Origin: Lepeophtheirus salmonis | Lineage: Eukaryota > Arthropoda > Copepoda > Siphonostomatoida > Caligidae | Assembly: GCF_016086655.4 (NCBI RefSeq) | Contig: NC_052135.2 | Span: 8,770,363-8,834,362 of the forward strand | Direction: 5' to 3' | DNA: 64,000 nucleotides | In this document: positions 10,390 through 22,249 of the stretch, in pieces | Numbering within the stretch: position 1 is the first letter of the stretch | Layout of the letters: each line of letters starts with the position of its first letter | Translations under genes and position numbers: made by a program | Notes under the pieces: generated by a model | Told to the model about the DNA's origin: nothing | What the model saw: only the letters and a program-made list of their open reading frames with translations | Database searches by the model: none

Positions 10390-12130
10390 CTTTAAACAAG
10401 TTTTGGGTCTTGCAGACCTTGTGAGAGGGGTCGAGTCTTGTTTTTTTAATTAAAAATAGGCTGCATTTGTTCTCCCAAAATGCCAGATAAAAATCTATAA
10501 GTTTAATTAAGAACCGTTATTGGTCTCCAGTTCTTAGAATCAGTTCTGTTACCTTTTTTAAGAATGAAGACTATCCATCCATTGGTTAAAGATTTTGGCA
10601 TTTGACCAAGCTTTTCCATAGCTTTACTACGTGCAAGAGATATGGCACACTTTCCTTCGGGGAAAAGAATAAAAATTTCCCCAACAATACCATCTGGAAT
10701 AGGTGTTTTTTTGCATTTGAGTTTTTTTGGTAATATATGATTCTATTGGAGAAAATCTGCTCATTTGGAGAAGCCTTGAATGATCGTTTCCGTGGAAAAT
10801 TCAACCTTTCAGTGTCTACAATTTCTTGTAATTTTCTATGAAAATGATTCAGGATATAAATTGTACTTTTTAGAACTTTCCTGTCATAAATGATCTTCTT
10901 AATAGTAGAGGCCTGATAATTTACCTTCATTGAAAACAATTTTATTATTTTACTTAGATCTTTTTCCTCAATAACCTTCTCTGTGTCCGCGTAAACAACG
11001 AGCTTTCCCTAAGAATTCGATCAATTTTTTCTTGATTTATTTTGTGGATTTCCCTTTGATTCCTCATGTATCCTAAATGAGCTCGTTAAATAATGTGACA
11101 TAGCATAAATACTAGTTGGGTAGATGAATGAAGAGGATTGAATCTACCTCAGAATTTTTTTTTCTGTACTTCCCTGAATTTTCTTTCACTTAGAATGTCC
11201 TGGGAAAATCTAAAATGTCTCCACTATGTCTCTTCAAGCTCCACTAAATAATGTCTGAAGATGGTTCAGGTCTGTAAAAACCTGTTTCATTTGAAAGAAC
11301 AGAGAATGGGAGACTAGAGCCAGGTTTACTGTTGAAGATTGTTTGCTTCTTCCCCAAGAAATATTTTGGAGATGACTAAATTTCTTTATGCAGTCTATAA
11401 GGGTAAATCTTTTAAAATTGCTCTATAGGGATACAAATTAGATGCCGTAAAAAAGGATTTTAATCTTTTGGGTAGGCAGACTGGGCAATTAACATTACAA
11501 GAAGTAGACACCTCAACCCCAATGTCTTGTAGACAAATTATTTCTAGATTAAAGGATAGTATATGACTCATAAATCCATGTTGGGGTTTTCTATCCTTTC
11601 CTTCTCTAGTATTAAGCGATAAAATCTTATGAATGCCCAGATTTTATTTTACTTCAAATCACTTCAGGAAATAAATCAGTTATACGCATTTGCAATCTTT
11701 TTTCTGACAATGTAATCCAAGTAGATGAAGTTATCATAGGAAATTATTTATATGAATAACAACGATTAAAGACTAGCAAACATTTATTCTTGAGTACTTT
11801 CCTGGGTTTTTTAATTTTCTTTGGGGAAAGACTAGTATCTGGAGAATATTTTTTTGTTACTGATCCTGACCTTGTACGTGAGCTCATAGTGTGTTCTACA
11901 TTAATAGCGGGTTTCTTCTTCATAGTCGGTTTTAAATTTTCAATTGAATCTCTTGAAATATTTTTCAATTGTTCATAATTGTTGCCTTAATTCCCTGTTA
12001 TAGGCGTAGTTATACGACTACCTGTTACATTATCAACTGAAAGTGAAGCCGCCTATACTTGACTTATTTCTGTATTAGATACCTCGTTCAATGCATCAAC
12101 TTCGTATCACTCTGTCACATTCATAAAATA
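10390..12130 (-). pseudogene. Decayed non-LTR retrotransposon (LINE)
   Basis: On the minus strand, frames around 10700-10420 give GWIVFILKKGNRTDSKNWRP, then ITVLN, then FLSGILGEQMQP and NKTRPLSQGLQDPKLV. This matches the first conserved reverse transcriptase block of LINEs (K-K-G-D-x-x-D-P-x-N-W-R-P-I-x-L-L-N followed by Y-K-x-L-x-x-I-L) and the Q-x-G-x-x-x-G-x-x-D block. Upstream, near 11500-11440, the same strand reads NCPVCLPKRLKSFLRHLIC, possibly a Cys/His finger of the N-terminal region. Further up (11968-11744) is a 74-codon Lys/Ser-rich stretch. Stops and frameshifts are frequent. I can place it as a LINE with fair confidence; a clade with N-terminal zinc fingers (R2/NeSL type) is only a suggestion. 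The 3' part after the RT start is missing. Confidence 0.6.
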
Positions 12131-12868
12131 GATGGAAGGAGGACTCCGTGCGATCCTCTCTGTTTCATCTTTTTTTCTACTTGTTGGTCAAGACCTCTTC
12201 ATTGGTATTTGATAATAGTAAGTATCCATTGACGATGTTAGTTTACTCTATTAGTTTCAGAATTAATAGCAATATGTAGATTAATATGAGAAATTATACC
12301 AAATAAAAAATATAATTTTCATTCCAGTTGCTTTAAACTTGGATTTGATAACTTATTAATTTATAATATACAAAAAAAAACGATTTTTTTCGATTCATGT
12401 TTATAATTTGTAGTTTGCATAATTCTTTGAATGCGAATAATTCATTTGATAATGATACTGGATAGGTAAAATAAGTACCATTAGATTTTTTGTTTTTATG
12501 TAATTTGTACCAATTAGGTAATTAAAATTCGATAACTTCCGGAAAACCCAAGATTTGTAAGACCTCTACAAAATCAATAACAATCTCGATAGAAAAAATA
12601 AAACATGCTGTTAATAAAATTTTGCATCTTTTCGGATAAATTAGTAATTCCTACAAAACTCAGTAATAAAAAGTTACTTTTCTGATTTATAAAACTTGTT
12701 TCATTAAGTTTTAAAAAACGAAGTTATGTTTTCCACCCTGTAAATGTACCTAGTTACTTTTTAAAAAAGTTGTGTGTATTTTGGGCATATTACAAAAGAA
12801 GGAAATTGAAAATTAACATTGGCCGGCCAGATAATTTGGGTATGTACGCAGGGGGTGGGCTGGAGGGG
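12131..12868. other. AT-rich DNA, no recognised gene
   Basis: May include the eroded 5' end of the minus-strand LINE remnant. Nothing else is identifiable. Confidence 0.35.
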
Positions 12869-12869
12869 C

Positions 12870-13320
12870 CTCCCGGATTAGGGAATTAAAAAAAAATTTA
12901 ATATCTGAAATTTTTTTCAAAGACCTGATTTTTTTGAATAGCTGTGGATTTTTTTAATTTTTTTACATAAGAATTTTATGTAATTTGTTTTTCAAAGATT
13001 TTAACTTTTTATAAGTAACTGTGGTTTTTTGAAATTTTTTCGAAAAATTTAATATTTGTTTTTTTTTCCCAATTTTTTTTCAAATGGTTTTTCAAAACAA
13101 ATTCTGTAAATAGCTATGGACTTTTTTAATTTATCTCCGATTTTTTTTTTTTTTGCAAACAGCTGTCGATTTTGATTTTTTTTGAAGAAAATTTAATTTT
13201 TTGAGAATAATTATGAATATTTAAATTTTATTTCAAAAAATTTAATTTTCCATTAATAGCTGTGGATTTTGAAATTTTTCTCCAAGCAATTTGAAATTTA
13301 ATTTTTCAACTACAATTATC
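12870..13320 (+). repeat. Degenerate AT-rich tandem array
   Basis: A loose repetition of a roughly 55-80-bp unit containing AATAGCTGTGGATTTTT followed by T-rich sequence and CAAAAAATTTAAT. At least five unit starts are visible (for example near 12938, 13010, 13107, 13160 and 13255). The same unit in the opposite orientation forms the array at 27835-28230. No coding capacity. Confidence 0.65.
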
Positions 13321-13324
13321 TGTG

Positions 13325-13432
13325 ACAAAGGAGGAAGGGGAGAAGGAAATAAACAAGAAGGACATTGGCAAGAATGTCTCTGATCTCAACCTTCAATTAT
13401 ATTCTGAGTCTAACAAGGATTTACAATTTTAA
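13325..13432 (+). repeat. Dispersed SINE-like repeat, copy 3 (3' half)
   Basis: Contains GGGGAGAAGGAAATAAACA, then a diverged CAATTATATTCTGAGTCTAAC and CAAGGATTTACA, matching the second half of the family in the plus orientation. The 5' half is replaced by the AT-rich array. Confidence 0.5.
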
Positions 13433-14493
13433 TAGGAAAGTAAGTTCACTACTACGGAGTTAAATGAAAACAGCTGAGGACATGGAAAATCATCCTTCAG
13501 ATGCCCAATTCCATAATAACAGGCCCACTAAAAAATAAATTCGATTTACATCACTAATCCAGGATTGACAATCCCCAGAATGTACATACGAAATCCCTCC
13601 ATGTCTTTATATAGTCAACAAATATGTACAATGCCTGTATTTATTATTGGTACTAGTTACCTCCATATATCATCGAACCATATAATACATACATATTTTG
13701 AATACATATTTGTGTTTGAATCTTTCAAATCCTACCCACTTATGAATGCCTGCCCAGATGTTGTGACCATTAGTCCCTTAAATCATTTCCCTCTCCTCCA
13801 CTAAAAGAGACATCATCATTGATTTGATGACGCTTCATTAGCTTTAATGTAAAAAAATAAAACAAAACATTTTCAATTTTTATATAACGCATTCGAAATT
13901 TTAAATAAATATGTTTTTTAGAGAAAGAGAGAACCAAGACTGTGTCACTTTACCTTTCATAGCAACATTTAACACATGTCTCTTTGTTTCTTTCTCTCTC
14001 TTTATATTTTATTATTATATATTTCTTTTTCGAGATCCAATTTGTCAAGTTTAATGGTTGACATTTTTTTATATATATTATATTCCTTACGATATATTTA
14101 TATGTAGTATTTTCTCTCCCTTAGAAAGAAAATGACCTGATTATTGCTATTTTATATCGTTTACTACTTAGAGAATGAAGAAGAAAAAGAAGAGGCAGCA
14201 GACAAGGAAGAATATCAAAGTATATTTTATTTGAGAAAACATTGATTTTATTGTAATATGTCCTTTGCAGTACACAACAAATCTACTTATGGCACAAACT
14301 CAAGTCACACTTAAGACTAATTAAATTAGGGTGACCCTAGTTTAATGTCAAAAAAGAGTAATTGATCAGTATCCAAATTAGCCACATTTAGGAATAAAAT
14401 ATTAATAAATGTTGATTTAAAAAAAATATTTTTTAAATTATTTTAATCTTTTTTTTTTCTCAACCAGCTGCCCTAACTTTATTTCAAACAATA
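13433..14493. other. AT-rich DNA, no recognised gene
   Basis: Contains a plus-strand frame at 13565-13804 without any recognisable domain or codon bias. I see no supportable gene. Confidence 0.45.
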
Positions 14494-14495
14494 TA

Positions 14496-15786
14496 CCGGG
14501 TGTCCCGAAAGTCTTGACCGGTACCTTCGATGTTTTTTTTCGAGATTTCAGAGACTTTTTACGTAAATGTTGCGTAAATAAAAGTTAAAGAGCGTTTTCA
14601 GATTAACAAGTTTTGTTTCAATAACATTTCGAAATTCATAATTGTTTTTGACATGGAGGCTAAAAGACATGAAGTAGCTGCTCTGCTTCGTGCAGGAATC
14701 AGCCACAAGGAGATCTCTGAGGCCACCAGCATGTCTGCCAGCACCATTGGCAGGATCAAGAGGAGGTTGGACAAGGGGAAGGCCTTGAAGACAAGCCTCG
14801 AAGTAGGAGACCTGTCTTAAAGGCCACCAAGGCCATTAAGAAGAAGATCAGGGCCCAGATCAAGATAAACCCTCTTCTGAGCATCAGAACAATTGCCAAG
14901 AAGAACAACATGGGTAAGACTACTGCTGCCAACATTGTCAAGGACATTAGGGGCAAGTCCTTGGTCCACACCACTCGTCCCATGTTGTCCATGGCCAATA
15001 TGGAGGCCAGATACATCCGATGCAAGAAGATTTTGAACAACATGAAAAGCAATGGGGACAGAATTCTCATTTTTTCCGATGAGAAAACTTTTACAGTGGA
15101 TCCAGTCTTCAACTGCAAAAATGATCGCTACATTAGCCTTAATGGTTATGTGGGATCTGAGAAATATGTGTACATGACTAAGCACACAGCCAGCATCATG
15201 ATGCTTAGAGTTGTTGGCTCAAATCGTAAAGTCATACCTCCAGTCTTCTTCCGAGAGAGCTACAGGCTTACCCCGGAAGACTACATCAAGGTGCTCAAGA
15301 CCAAGGTGGTCCCATGTAACAGGAAGGAGTATCCCGGCAAGAGGGTGTGTTTCCAGCAGGATGGGGCACTCGCACACACAGCCAAGAACACCCAGAAGTG
15401 GTTGAAGGAGAATGTGGAATTCTGGCCTAAGGACTTCTGGCCCCCCTCCTCCCCCGACCTGAACCCCTTGGATTTCAGCATCTGGGCGCATATTGAGAGA
15501 CAGGCTTGCAAAAAACGCCACAGCAGTACCAAAGCTCTCAAGGCCAGTATCACCAAGGCCTGGGCCAAGATGGACCCCACCTACATCAAGAACACCTGCT
15601 CCTCCTTCCGTCCCCGTGTTGTGGCTGTTATGGAAGCTAAAGGCCAAATTGTTAAAAACATATTATAGATTATAACCAAGCAAAGTTTTTTTATTAAAAA
15701 CATTTCTCTTTATCTCTACTTTTAGTCCTTGTAGATCTTAATGAAGTTGGAAGTTAAAAATCAGTCAGGACTTTCCGGACACCCGG
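14496..15786 (+). mobile_element. Nearly intact DD36D Tc1/mariner element
   Basis: A 1,291-bp element flanked by TA (14494-14495 and 15787-15788). TIRs: left CCGGGTGTCCCGAAAGTCTT; right, inverted, CCGGGTGTCCGGAAAGTCCT, with 18 of the first 20 bases identical. The single gene (14653-15668) leaves about 157 bp of 5' and 118 bp of 3' untranslated DNA, a normal layout for the superfamily. It stands out from its surroundings by balanced base composition. It is the longest and least damaged transposon in the window and so probably the youngest insertion. It could be mobilised in trans if an intact copy exists elsewhere. Confidence 0.95.
14653..15668 (+). pseudogene. DD36D transposase gene with one frameshift
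   Basis: The DDE/D transposase would cut at the TIRs and reinsert at TA in the nucleus. The ATG at 14653 opens MEAKRHEVAALLRAGISH, a helix-turn-helix start like other members. Frame 1 ends at a stop at 14818. A one-base loss in the G run 14775-14778 moves the rest into another frame, which continues open to the stop at 15666-15668. Full length would be about 338 residues, normal for the family. The catalytic Asp codons are all present: IFSDEKTFTVDP at 15078, QQDGALAH at 15360 and SPDLNPLDF at 15471. There are 93 residues between the first two and 36 between the last two. The C-terminus reads FRPRVVAVMEAKGQIVKN. Apart from the single indel I see no stop. An apparent internal ATG at 14910 would lack the DNA-binding half. 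Confidence 0.92.
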
Positions 15787-15788
15787 TA

Positions 15789-17140
15789 AATATCTGTACA
15801 TACAAGCTTAGTACAGCACATCAGTGATTCTCAAAGTGGAGGAATTTTAAAAAGTATTTTCCAGAAGATAGTACTCCTCAATAACATAACTGGATACTGG
15901 AGTGTTTGCTATTTTTTTTAAATTGACCAAATTCAAAATTGTCCTGAATTATGATTTGTGTTTAGATGTTCGTAATAACCTTCTAATATTTTTTTAGGTG
16001 CCATCAAAAATCGTTACATTCCATCCGGCTAAAGTTCTAGCGCTCCAGTATTACTTCAAAATGAGGGTAAATTAAAAAAGAAAAAAATCTTATTACAATT
16101 AAGGCATAAGAAAAGAAAAACATCTTTTATAATATTTTGAATTTGTTAGTAATTTTTTTGACTTTATTATGTAGGTTAAAGCTCATGAAGTAGCTGTTGA
16201 CGGCATACAAATATAAATGCATAAATATGGATTTTCTATTTATTCAACTATTTATATAATTAATTTTTTCAAGAACAAGATACAAATGGGCATAAACATA
16301 CATCGTTTTTAAATTTATCGTCCCATCTGACGTCTGATATGGAGGATACGCTTATCAAACTTTCCTGTGATCAGGTTAAAAACAATGATACAAATACGAA
16401 AGATCAAAAAACAAATATAAAAATAACCGATGAACAATTAAAAATAAAATAACGTTAGAAGCAAGAGAGTCCTTTGTTAACTGAAGAGCTAGTCCATTCC
16501 TTTAATACCTTCGATTTATCATTTTATAATGGGGATGCTGTAAAATTCTTAGTATTAATTATTTTCTATCCTTTTGTAATAATGACGTTAACCTTGTTTT
16601 CCTCCGTCTCACAATAATGTCCTAAAAGTTCATCTCTACCAGTTGTTGTCCCAAAGGTCAGATCAGATCTAATCATAAGACTCATTTAAAAACAGCCAGA
16701 TCCATTATATATGGTTGGTAGTCTTGCTAGCTACAATGCAAAACGGGAAAATACTCCTCTGGTCGTTGAAGAATATGCCCTCCAATGTTCCTGAGAGTAA
16801 GGGATATTTGAATAGCTTTTCAGAGGATGTCGAATATTTGTTCTTAATCACTTTGATACTCTAATTGGTATACTCCTCAAATGATGTTTCTTTTTCTCAA
16901 ATAATCAATAAAAGGAACCATTTTGGACTTTTTGAGACATCTCCTGATTTCTGACGTAGAAACCGTTGAGGGTTTCATCTTGAACGGCAACAAGGACCTT
17001 TGACACCCTTAAATGGTCATCACTTTTGTTCATTTTTTATAGTTATGACAATAAAGAAAAATCCTCTTCTCTGAGAAATATGAAATTTCAAAATCTGTTA
17101 TTTGTTCATTTTTACTCTCTTTAAAAAAAATTAATTCTAA
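15789..17140. other. AT-rich DNA; one unidentified patch
   Basis: Mostly featureless. On the minus strand at about 17030-16900 there is a short coherent stretch including DDHLRVSKVLVAVQDETLNG, followed by stops. I do not recognise it. It may be the N-terminus of another decayed transposase. Confidence 0.3.
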
Positions 17141-17142
17141 AA

Positions 17143-17904
17143 TTAAAAAAAAAGAAGTTTTTTGTAAGATTTGGGGTTTAAAAAAAAAAAAAAAATAAAT
17201 AAATCATGTTGTCTAATATTATATTTATCTACATAAACTCCCTTGGCTTTCACACATTTGATCCAGCGCCTCTCCAACATCAGCATTCGTTCCCAGAAGT
17301 GAAAGTTTGGAATTTTGTGAAAATATTCATCTATGACCCTCTTAACTTCTTCATTGGATACGAAACACTTCCCAGAAACAAATTTCTTTGGGTTTGTGAA
17401 TCTAAAGAAAGTATGTGGGTGCCAAATAAGGAGATTAAGGGGTAAATAATTTTCAAAAATTATGCAGTTTTCCCATTGCCAACACGCTTTTGTTTGGAGA
17501 TACGTTGACCTGGAGAATGATGATTTTTTTACTGCTTTAAGCAGTCTTCTTTTCAAAAATTTTGTCATCATACTGGCCAAGAAGTTTGGAGTAATACTGC
17601 CTATAATTTTTCTGCCTTTTTCAAAATAATTGAACAAGATTCACGTGGTCATCTGCAAGGGATGTGCGACCACGTTTAAATTCAGCTGCCCACTTTTAAC
17701 AGTTGACATGGAATGAGCAGAGTACCTGTAAACTTGTGCCATTTTCGGAAAAATTTCCTTAGAGGCTGATCCATCCCAAACGAATAATTTTATATCTGCA
17801 CGATATTTAATTTTAACAAAAAAGACGAAAAATGTTCGTGTAAACAAACTAATTGAGCAAACCAGTTGAAACAAGCCATAGAAAGGAATGCCCCTTGCAC
17901 CCGG
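17143..17904 (-). mobile_element. Deleted DD34D mariner
   Basis: The upper end is a TIR-like terminus (inverted: CCGGGTGCAAGGGGCATTCC) next to TA at 17905-17906. Reading down the minus strand: FPKMAQVY, then SAHSMSTVK with a frameshift to EFKRGRTSLADD-like sequence (N-terminal DNA-binding domain), then NKSVLAMGKL (the block after the second catalytic Asp), SPYLAPTYF (for S-P-D-L-A-P-S-D-Y, both Asp lost), SNEEVKRVIDEY and LERRWIKCVKAKGVYVDK at the C-terminus. The order and motifs are those of classical mariner transposases (S-P-D-L-A-P-x-D type, about 345 residues). A large central piece is deleted and several frameshifts are present. The lower TIR was not identified. Confidence 0.8.
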
Positions 17905-17906
17905 TA

Positions 17907-18915
17907 GGTAACAATTTTTTTGCTAATTGGAGCACCTTCTCTGTGTCAAGTTGATAACTTTTCACCTTACCCTAGTAGTTTACTACTGTGCTCTATTTAA
18001 GTTTAATTAAAGTATATATTATTCCTATATGATGATGATGTTATTAAGCAAAGGATGACTTCTGGGAGGACTTTTACGTCCTTAAGGCTTAGAACAAGAC
18101 CTGACGGAACGTAAAAACTTTAGAATGGCTACATCCCTAAAAATCCCAAACCACGCAACTTTACATCGTTATAGCTTTTGAATTGGTAACCCCTTGACTC
18201 TCCGGCTTCGGTGCAAATGTATTTCTTCTATGATGATATCCGAGTTATCACTAGACTTATCATTTTTGAGCAAAAAGAGTTAAATAAAAGAGCGCTAAAT
18301 TTTTGAAATATGAGCAATTTATTTTTAAAGAAAACTACAGTTTTATAATGATAATTTAAAGTATTTAAACTTATTGGTTTTAAACATTCTAAAAGACCCA
18401 TGAACGTCCACATTAGTAGTTGGAGCAAATTTGTACTTAGTTATTTCTTTAAACACATTGCCTCTTTATTCATCAGTATGCTGCTTTTTACAAGTCCATG
18501 CCTACTCATCAAAATAATTTAACTACAAAAATTCAATTAATGGAAAAGTGTCCGTCTCATTTAGATGGATGTATTTTTGTATCTATTATAGTATGTATAC
18601 CTATGTAGATTCTAGAAGAGTCAAATAACATACCTGCCTTTTTCTTCAATTGTCATCAAAGAGCTAATATTATTATGTAGTAGGTATACTACTTAGATGT
18701 ATGTAGAATGAAACCTTCTAATTTATAGACTCAATTACGAAAAGTTCATCACGTAGAAAAATCATTTGGAGACTAAATGCAATAATGTTTATTTGTATTT
18801 TATGAAAGAAAAAGAAGAAAATGGTTCTTTCAATGTAAACTGCTTCGAATACTATGTAATTATAAATAGTGATGAAAATTAGGTGTATTTTGGGAACGTT
18901 AAAAGAAATCGGAAG
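17907..18915. other. AT-rich DNA, no recognised gene
   Basis: No coherent frame. A moderately less AT-rich patch at 18050-18220 has no recognisable content. Confidence 0.4.
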
Positions 18916-18916
18916 A

Positions 18917-18985
18917 CAATATGGACAGCTTCACAATTTGAAGAATGTTTTGAAAGAGAGCAGCCTAGTTTCTACTCGTAGTTCT
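18917..18985 (+). repeat. Dispersed SINE-like repeat, copy 4 (5' part)
   Basis: Contains ACAATTTGAAGAATGTTTTG followed by AGAGAGCAGCCTAGTTTCTA, the 5' blocks of the family. The copy breaks off after the core. Confidence 0.5.
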
Positions 18986-19534
18986 ACTTGAAGGAATGGA
19001 ATCAAAAATGAGGTTGACTCTTTCCCCTTTTTTCAACCCTTTACTTATTTTTGTATACTCTCCTTTTTTGAAATAGAAATCTACATGATTATTCCAGGTC
19101 TCTGGAATCCCATGATATGTTGTAAATATATTGTACATATTTATATGTAGTTAAAGAATTCATGTCCTTATGTATCAATGAGCACAAACTAAATGTGCAC
19201 CCGTTCTTATTTGCCATCATCATCATCATACTCCATTTAGTAATTTTAATAATAATTATTATTATTATTGTATGATACAAAGTGGAAGAAGTCTTAAAAT
19301 ATTTGCGATATTTTTGGACAATAATTAAAATATATTTTTTATTTATTTTCATACCTAAGTAAATCGGTATGCGAAGAAGAAGACAAACTCCAATGAAATG
19401 GGTTCTGTTTTTTGTTTGGACAAAATTATTGGGCTGAAAGTAACAAAGCTAAATAATTAAAGTGAAAATATATGTACGTATGTAGTCATCTAATTTGAAA
19501 ATGGTACGAATGTATGTACAATATACATACTATA
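18986..19534. other. AT-rich DNA with ATT microsatellite
   Basis: An (ATT/ATC)n tract lies near 19217-19270. Nothing else is identified. Confidence 0.4.
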
Positions 19535-19536
19535 TA

Positions 19537-20133
19537 CAGGGTGCGTAAGTTAAAAATATAAAACTAGATTATGAAAGCTTGATGGATTTTAATTTATTTT
19601 ACCAAAAAAATGACGTCCATCCTTAATTACAGTCTCTATACGATGCCCAAAGATCGAGCAGGCCTTCTGCACTTGTCCCCTTGATAAATCCTGGAATTCC
19701 TTCTTGACCTAAGTGTTAAGTTCGTCTTTGGCGTCGTAGAGTGTCGGTTAGATTGTAGTTCTATCGCACCACACACAAAAAAAATATATCAGATTCAGAT
19801 CCGGCGAGATGAAGTCGTCGAAATTGTCTTGGAGCCATTTGAGACTTTTTTTCGTGTTACTGCTGCGACATGTGAGGCCTCCTATTGGCAATCATATTGA
19901 TCCATGGATTCACCTCCAAGTAAATGCTATGTTGTCACTCCCGGTGCGGATCCAAGGAGGGCTCCGTGCCTTTTTCAAATATTTGGAATAACGAATTCGT
20001 AAATTCATTCAATTCTTTCCAACTGATGCAAGTTTAAACAAGTTATCTTACAACAAAAAATCAGCTACCGAAGTGCACGTGTTTGACCGAGAGAGTGCGC
20101 CAAAGTAGCGGCATAGTTAGTTTGCACACCCTG
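19537..20133 (-). mobile_element. Deleted Tc1/mariner element, family D, copy 1
   Basis: A 597-bp element between TA sites. The left end CAGGGTGCGTAAGTT matches the inverted right end CAGGGTGTGCAAACTAAC at the terminus. Coding is on the minus strand: SKWLQDNFDDFISPDLNLIY (third-Asp region, Asp replaced by Tyr), DELNT-stop-VKKEFQDLSRG and FGHRIETVIKDGRHFFW. Only the C-terminal third of the transposase survives. The copy at 60348 is in the opposite orientation and keeps about 60 bp that are lost here next to the 3' TIR. Confidence 0.8.
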
Positions 20134-20135
20134 TA

Positions 20136-20740
20136 TATGTTGGAAAGTATAGAAACAAAGAGCCAAAAAGATAACATTGACAATATTAAATAAAGGTATA
20201 TTTTGCCATTTTAACTAGGAGTAGATATTTTTGTCTTATTTTTATTTTGTGATAACAATTTATATGGGATTGAAAATACCAATCCGAATGACGAAAAAAA
20301 TGTATATATACAATAAAATAGGTTTTTTTTCTAAAAACAATTCAAAAGTCGAAAAAGAAAAGAAGTTAATTGCAAAACTTGAAATCCTTACTCAATACAT
20401 ACTTACTTTCAAAGTATTATTGAGGTACTTACCTGTAGCAAGTAAATAGAGCAAATATAATTATGTATGTATGATAGCATTGAAAGGTTGCCAAATTGAC
20501 CTCAATCTCGAGTTATTTGTTAACTTTAAAAAAATCCTTACATTGTCCTTATCATAAATATATGGACTAAGGACTGTATAGACACAATCCCTACACAATC
20601 TCCATGATTACCGTATGCATCATAATTTCTTGTGAATGATAAATAGAATTCAATTTCAACACTTTTGTAAAAATATTTGTCTAAATATGCAGGTACTTTT
20701 TTACCTTTTTTTTAATTATCTGTTTAACATCTACAATTAT
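20136..20740. other. AT-rich DNA, no recognised gene
   Basis: Short open frames here (20231-20449) are Lys/Ile-rich, AT-driven and show no domain. Confidence 0.4.
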
Positions 20741-20744
20741 TTAT

Positions 20745-20940
20745 CAACAACTCCTCATTTGGCAGCAATGCAGGCCTCCAATCTAGACATAAATGACTTG
20801 TATACTTTATGGATATACTCTTCCGACATGATGTTCCAATTCTATGCAATGGAGGACTTTAGGTTGTTGAAATTGTGATGATAAGTACTACAGGCTCCAA
20901 AGATCTTGGCAATGTCAACAAATCTGTCTCCTGCACAAAT
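20745..20940 (-). pseudogene. Mariner transposase N-to-C fusion remnant
   Basis: The minus strand first gives GDRFVDIAKIFGAC, typical of the N-terminal helix-turn-helix, then within a few codons LKSSIAWNWNIMSEEYIHKV and YKSFMSRLEACIAAK, typical of the extreme C-terminus. About 200 residues, including the whole catalytic core, are missing between them. The C-terminal block resembles that of the 47240 element. No TIRs were recognised. Confidence 0.6.
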
Positions 20941-22244
20941 CCATATGTATATTTATGAACGTAGCCTAGAAATTCTTAATAACAGAAAAACAGGCCATTT
21001 CCTATTGATGAAAAAAAACCAAACCTTAATATTTAGAAATATATCACAAAACCCTGCTTAACAATTTCCTTACTTCAGAATCAATTATTGCATTTTGGAT
21101 TGTTCCTAGTTATTAGGCGTCGAAGAAGAAACAAATTTACTTTCATAACATTAAAAATAACTCTCTAAGAAATTATCATTATTACTCTCCATTTTTCAAT
21201 AGACCACCCACTCGTAATTACTCAATACTCAGATGTTCTCTTCTCAATGATTCATGTTGCTACCAACAAAAAAACTCGCATTGAAAAAATGCTTAGGATT
21301 TACAATCCTAAATATATGTATTCCCCCCTCCTTTTTTTATATCTGAAAGGCTACACAGGCTTATTGTTAAAAATGAGTCTTTTTCAGACAAACAAGCAGA
21401 TACACTATACTTTATTAATATATGTAGATTTAACATTCGTGAGCTAGGAATTTACATAACAGCCATTCTAAACAGATATCACAAGATAAAAAAATAACCA
21501 TTCAGGTCTGTACCCTATTTTGTCAAGACAGTGTCAAAGATATATAAAACTTATTAAGTGTAAAAAGACACAATTTTTACAAATACACACTCAAAACCGA
21601 AACTTTAGTAATACTTGATTGAGATTTTGTTGGATAAAGATTATATCATTTTTTTTTTTGAATTCTTGACGAGATGAAAAAAGACACAATCACAATTCAT
21701 GATAACATTAAAAGACCATTTAATTATTCTTATTCATTGAGATGTGGGACTGGACTAATACTGTCACAATATTAATATTTTGTACTGGTTCCAATCCCGA
21801 AATTGATATCCGTGTTTTCGATACTTTTTGACAGTTAATATAAAATAAGGCCAGGGGATTCACAAGGACTTACATGGACGGCCAGTTTATTTTGAGTAGT
21901 AGGGAAGCTTCATTATAAATTACAATACTTTTTGTAATAAAAGTTAGTTTTCATAATTGTATTTATTTATTTATAAAATACATATTTTTGGTTTTTTTGG
22001 GAGAGGTCTGAAGAATATAATTGAGGTTTATATCATTGACGGTTCAATATTTTTATGATGTACCGTTCCAAGCAACCGAACAACACTAGACTAGACCGAG
22101 ATTAAAATGTAGTCCTTGGCTCTGAGTTAGGACTAATACAATCCAAGGAACACTCTATACATTAAACATTTACTATTTTTTTTTAGCTTCCTTTTTTTGA
22201 ACAACTAAGGGCAATATATTCTTTTTTTTAAATATTATGATGTA
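20941..22244. other. AT-rich DNA, no recognised gene
   Basis: Includes short motifs such as GGGACTGGACTAATACTG (21747) that recall the GTCCAGTC motif of 8188 and 44356. No gene. Confidence 0.35.
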
Positions 22245-22249
22245 GGATA

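Noticed and set aside
14817..15185. 122-codon and 120-codon minus-strand frames
   Set aside because: Antisense shadows of the same transposase.
15219..15647. 142-codon minus-strand open frame
   Set aside because: Exact antisense of the conserved catalytic part of the 14653-15668 transposase; a shadow of its codon bias.
19809..19991. Plus-strand 60-codon frame
   Set aside because: Antisense to the family D transposase coded on the minus strand.
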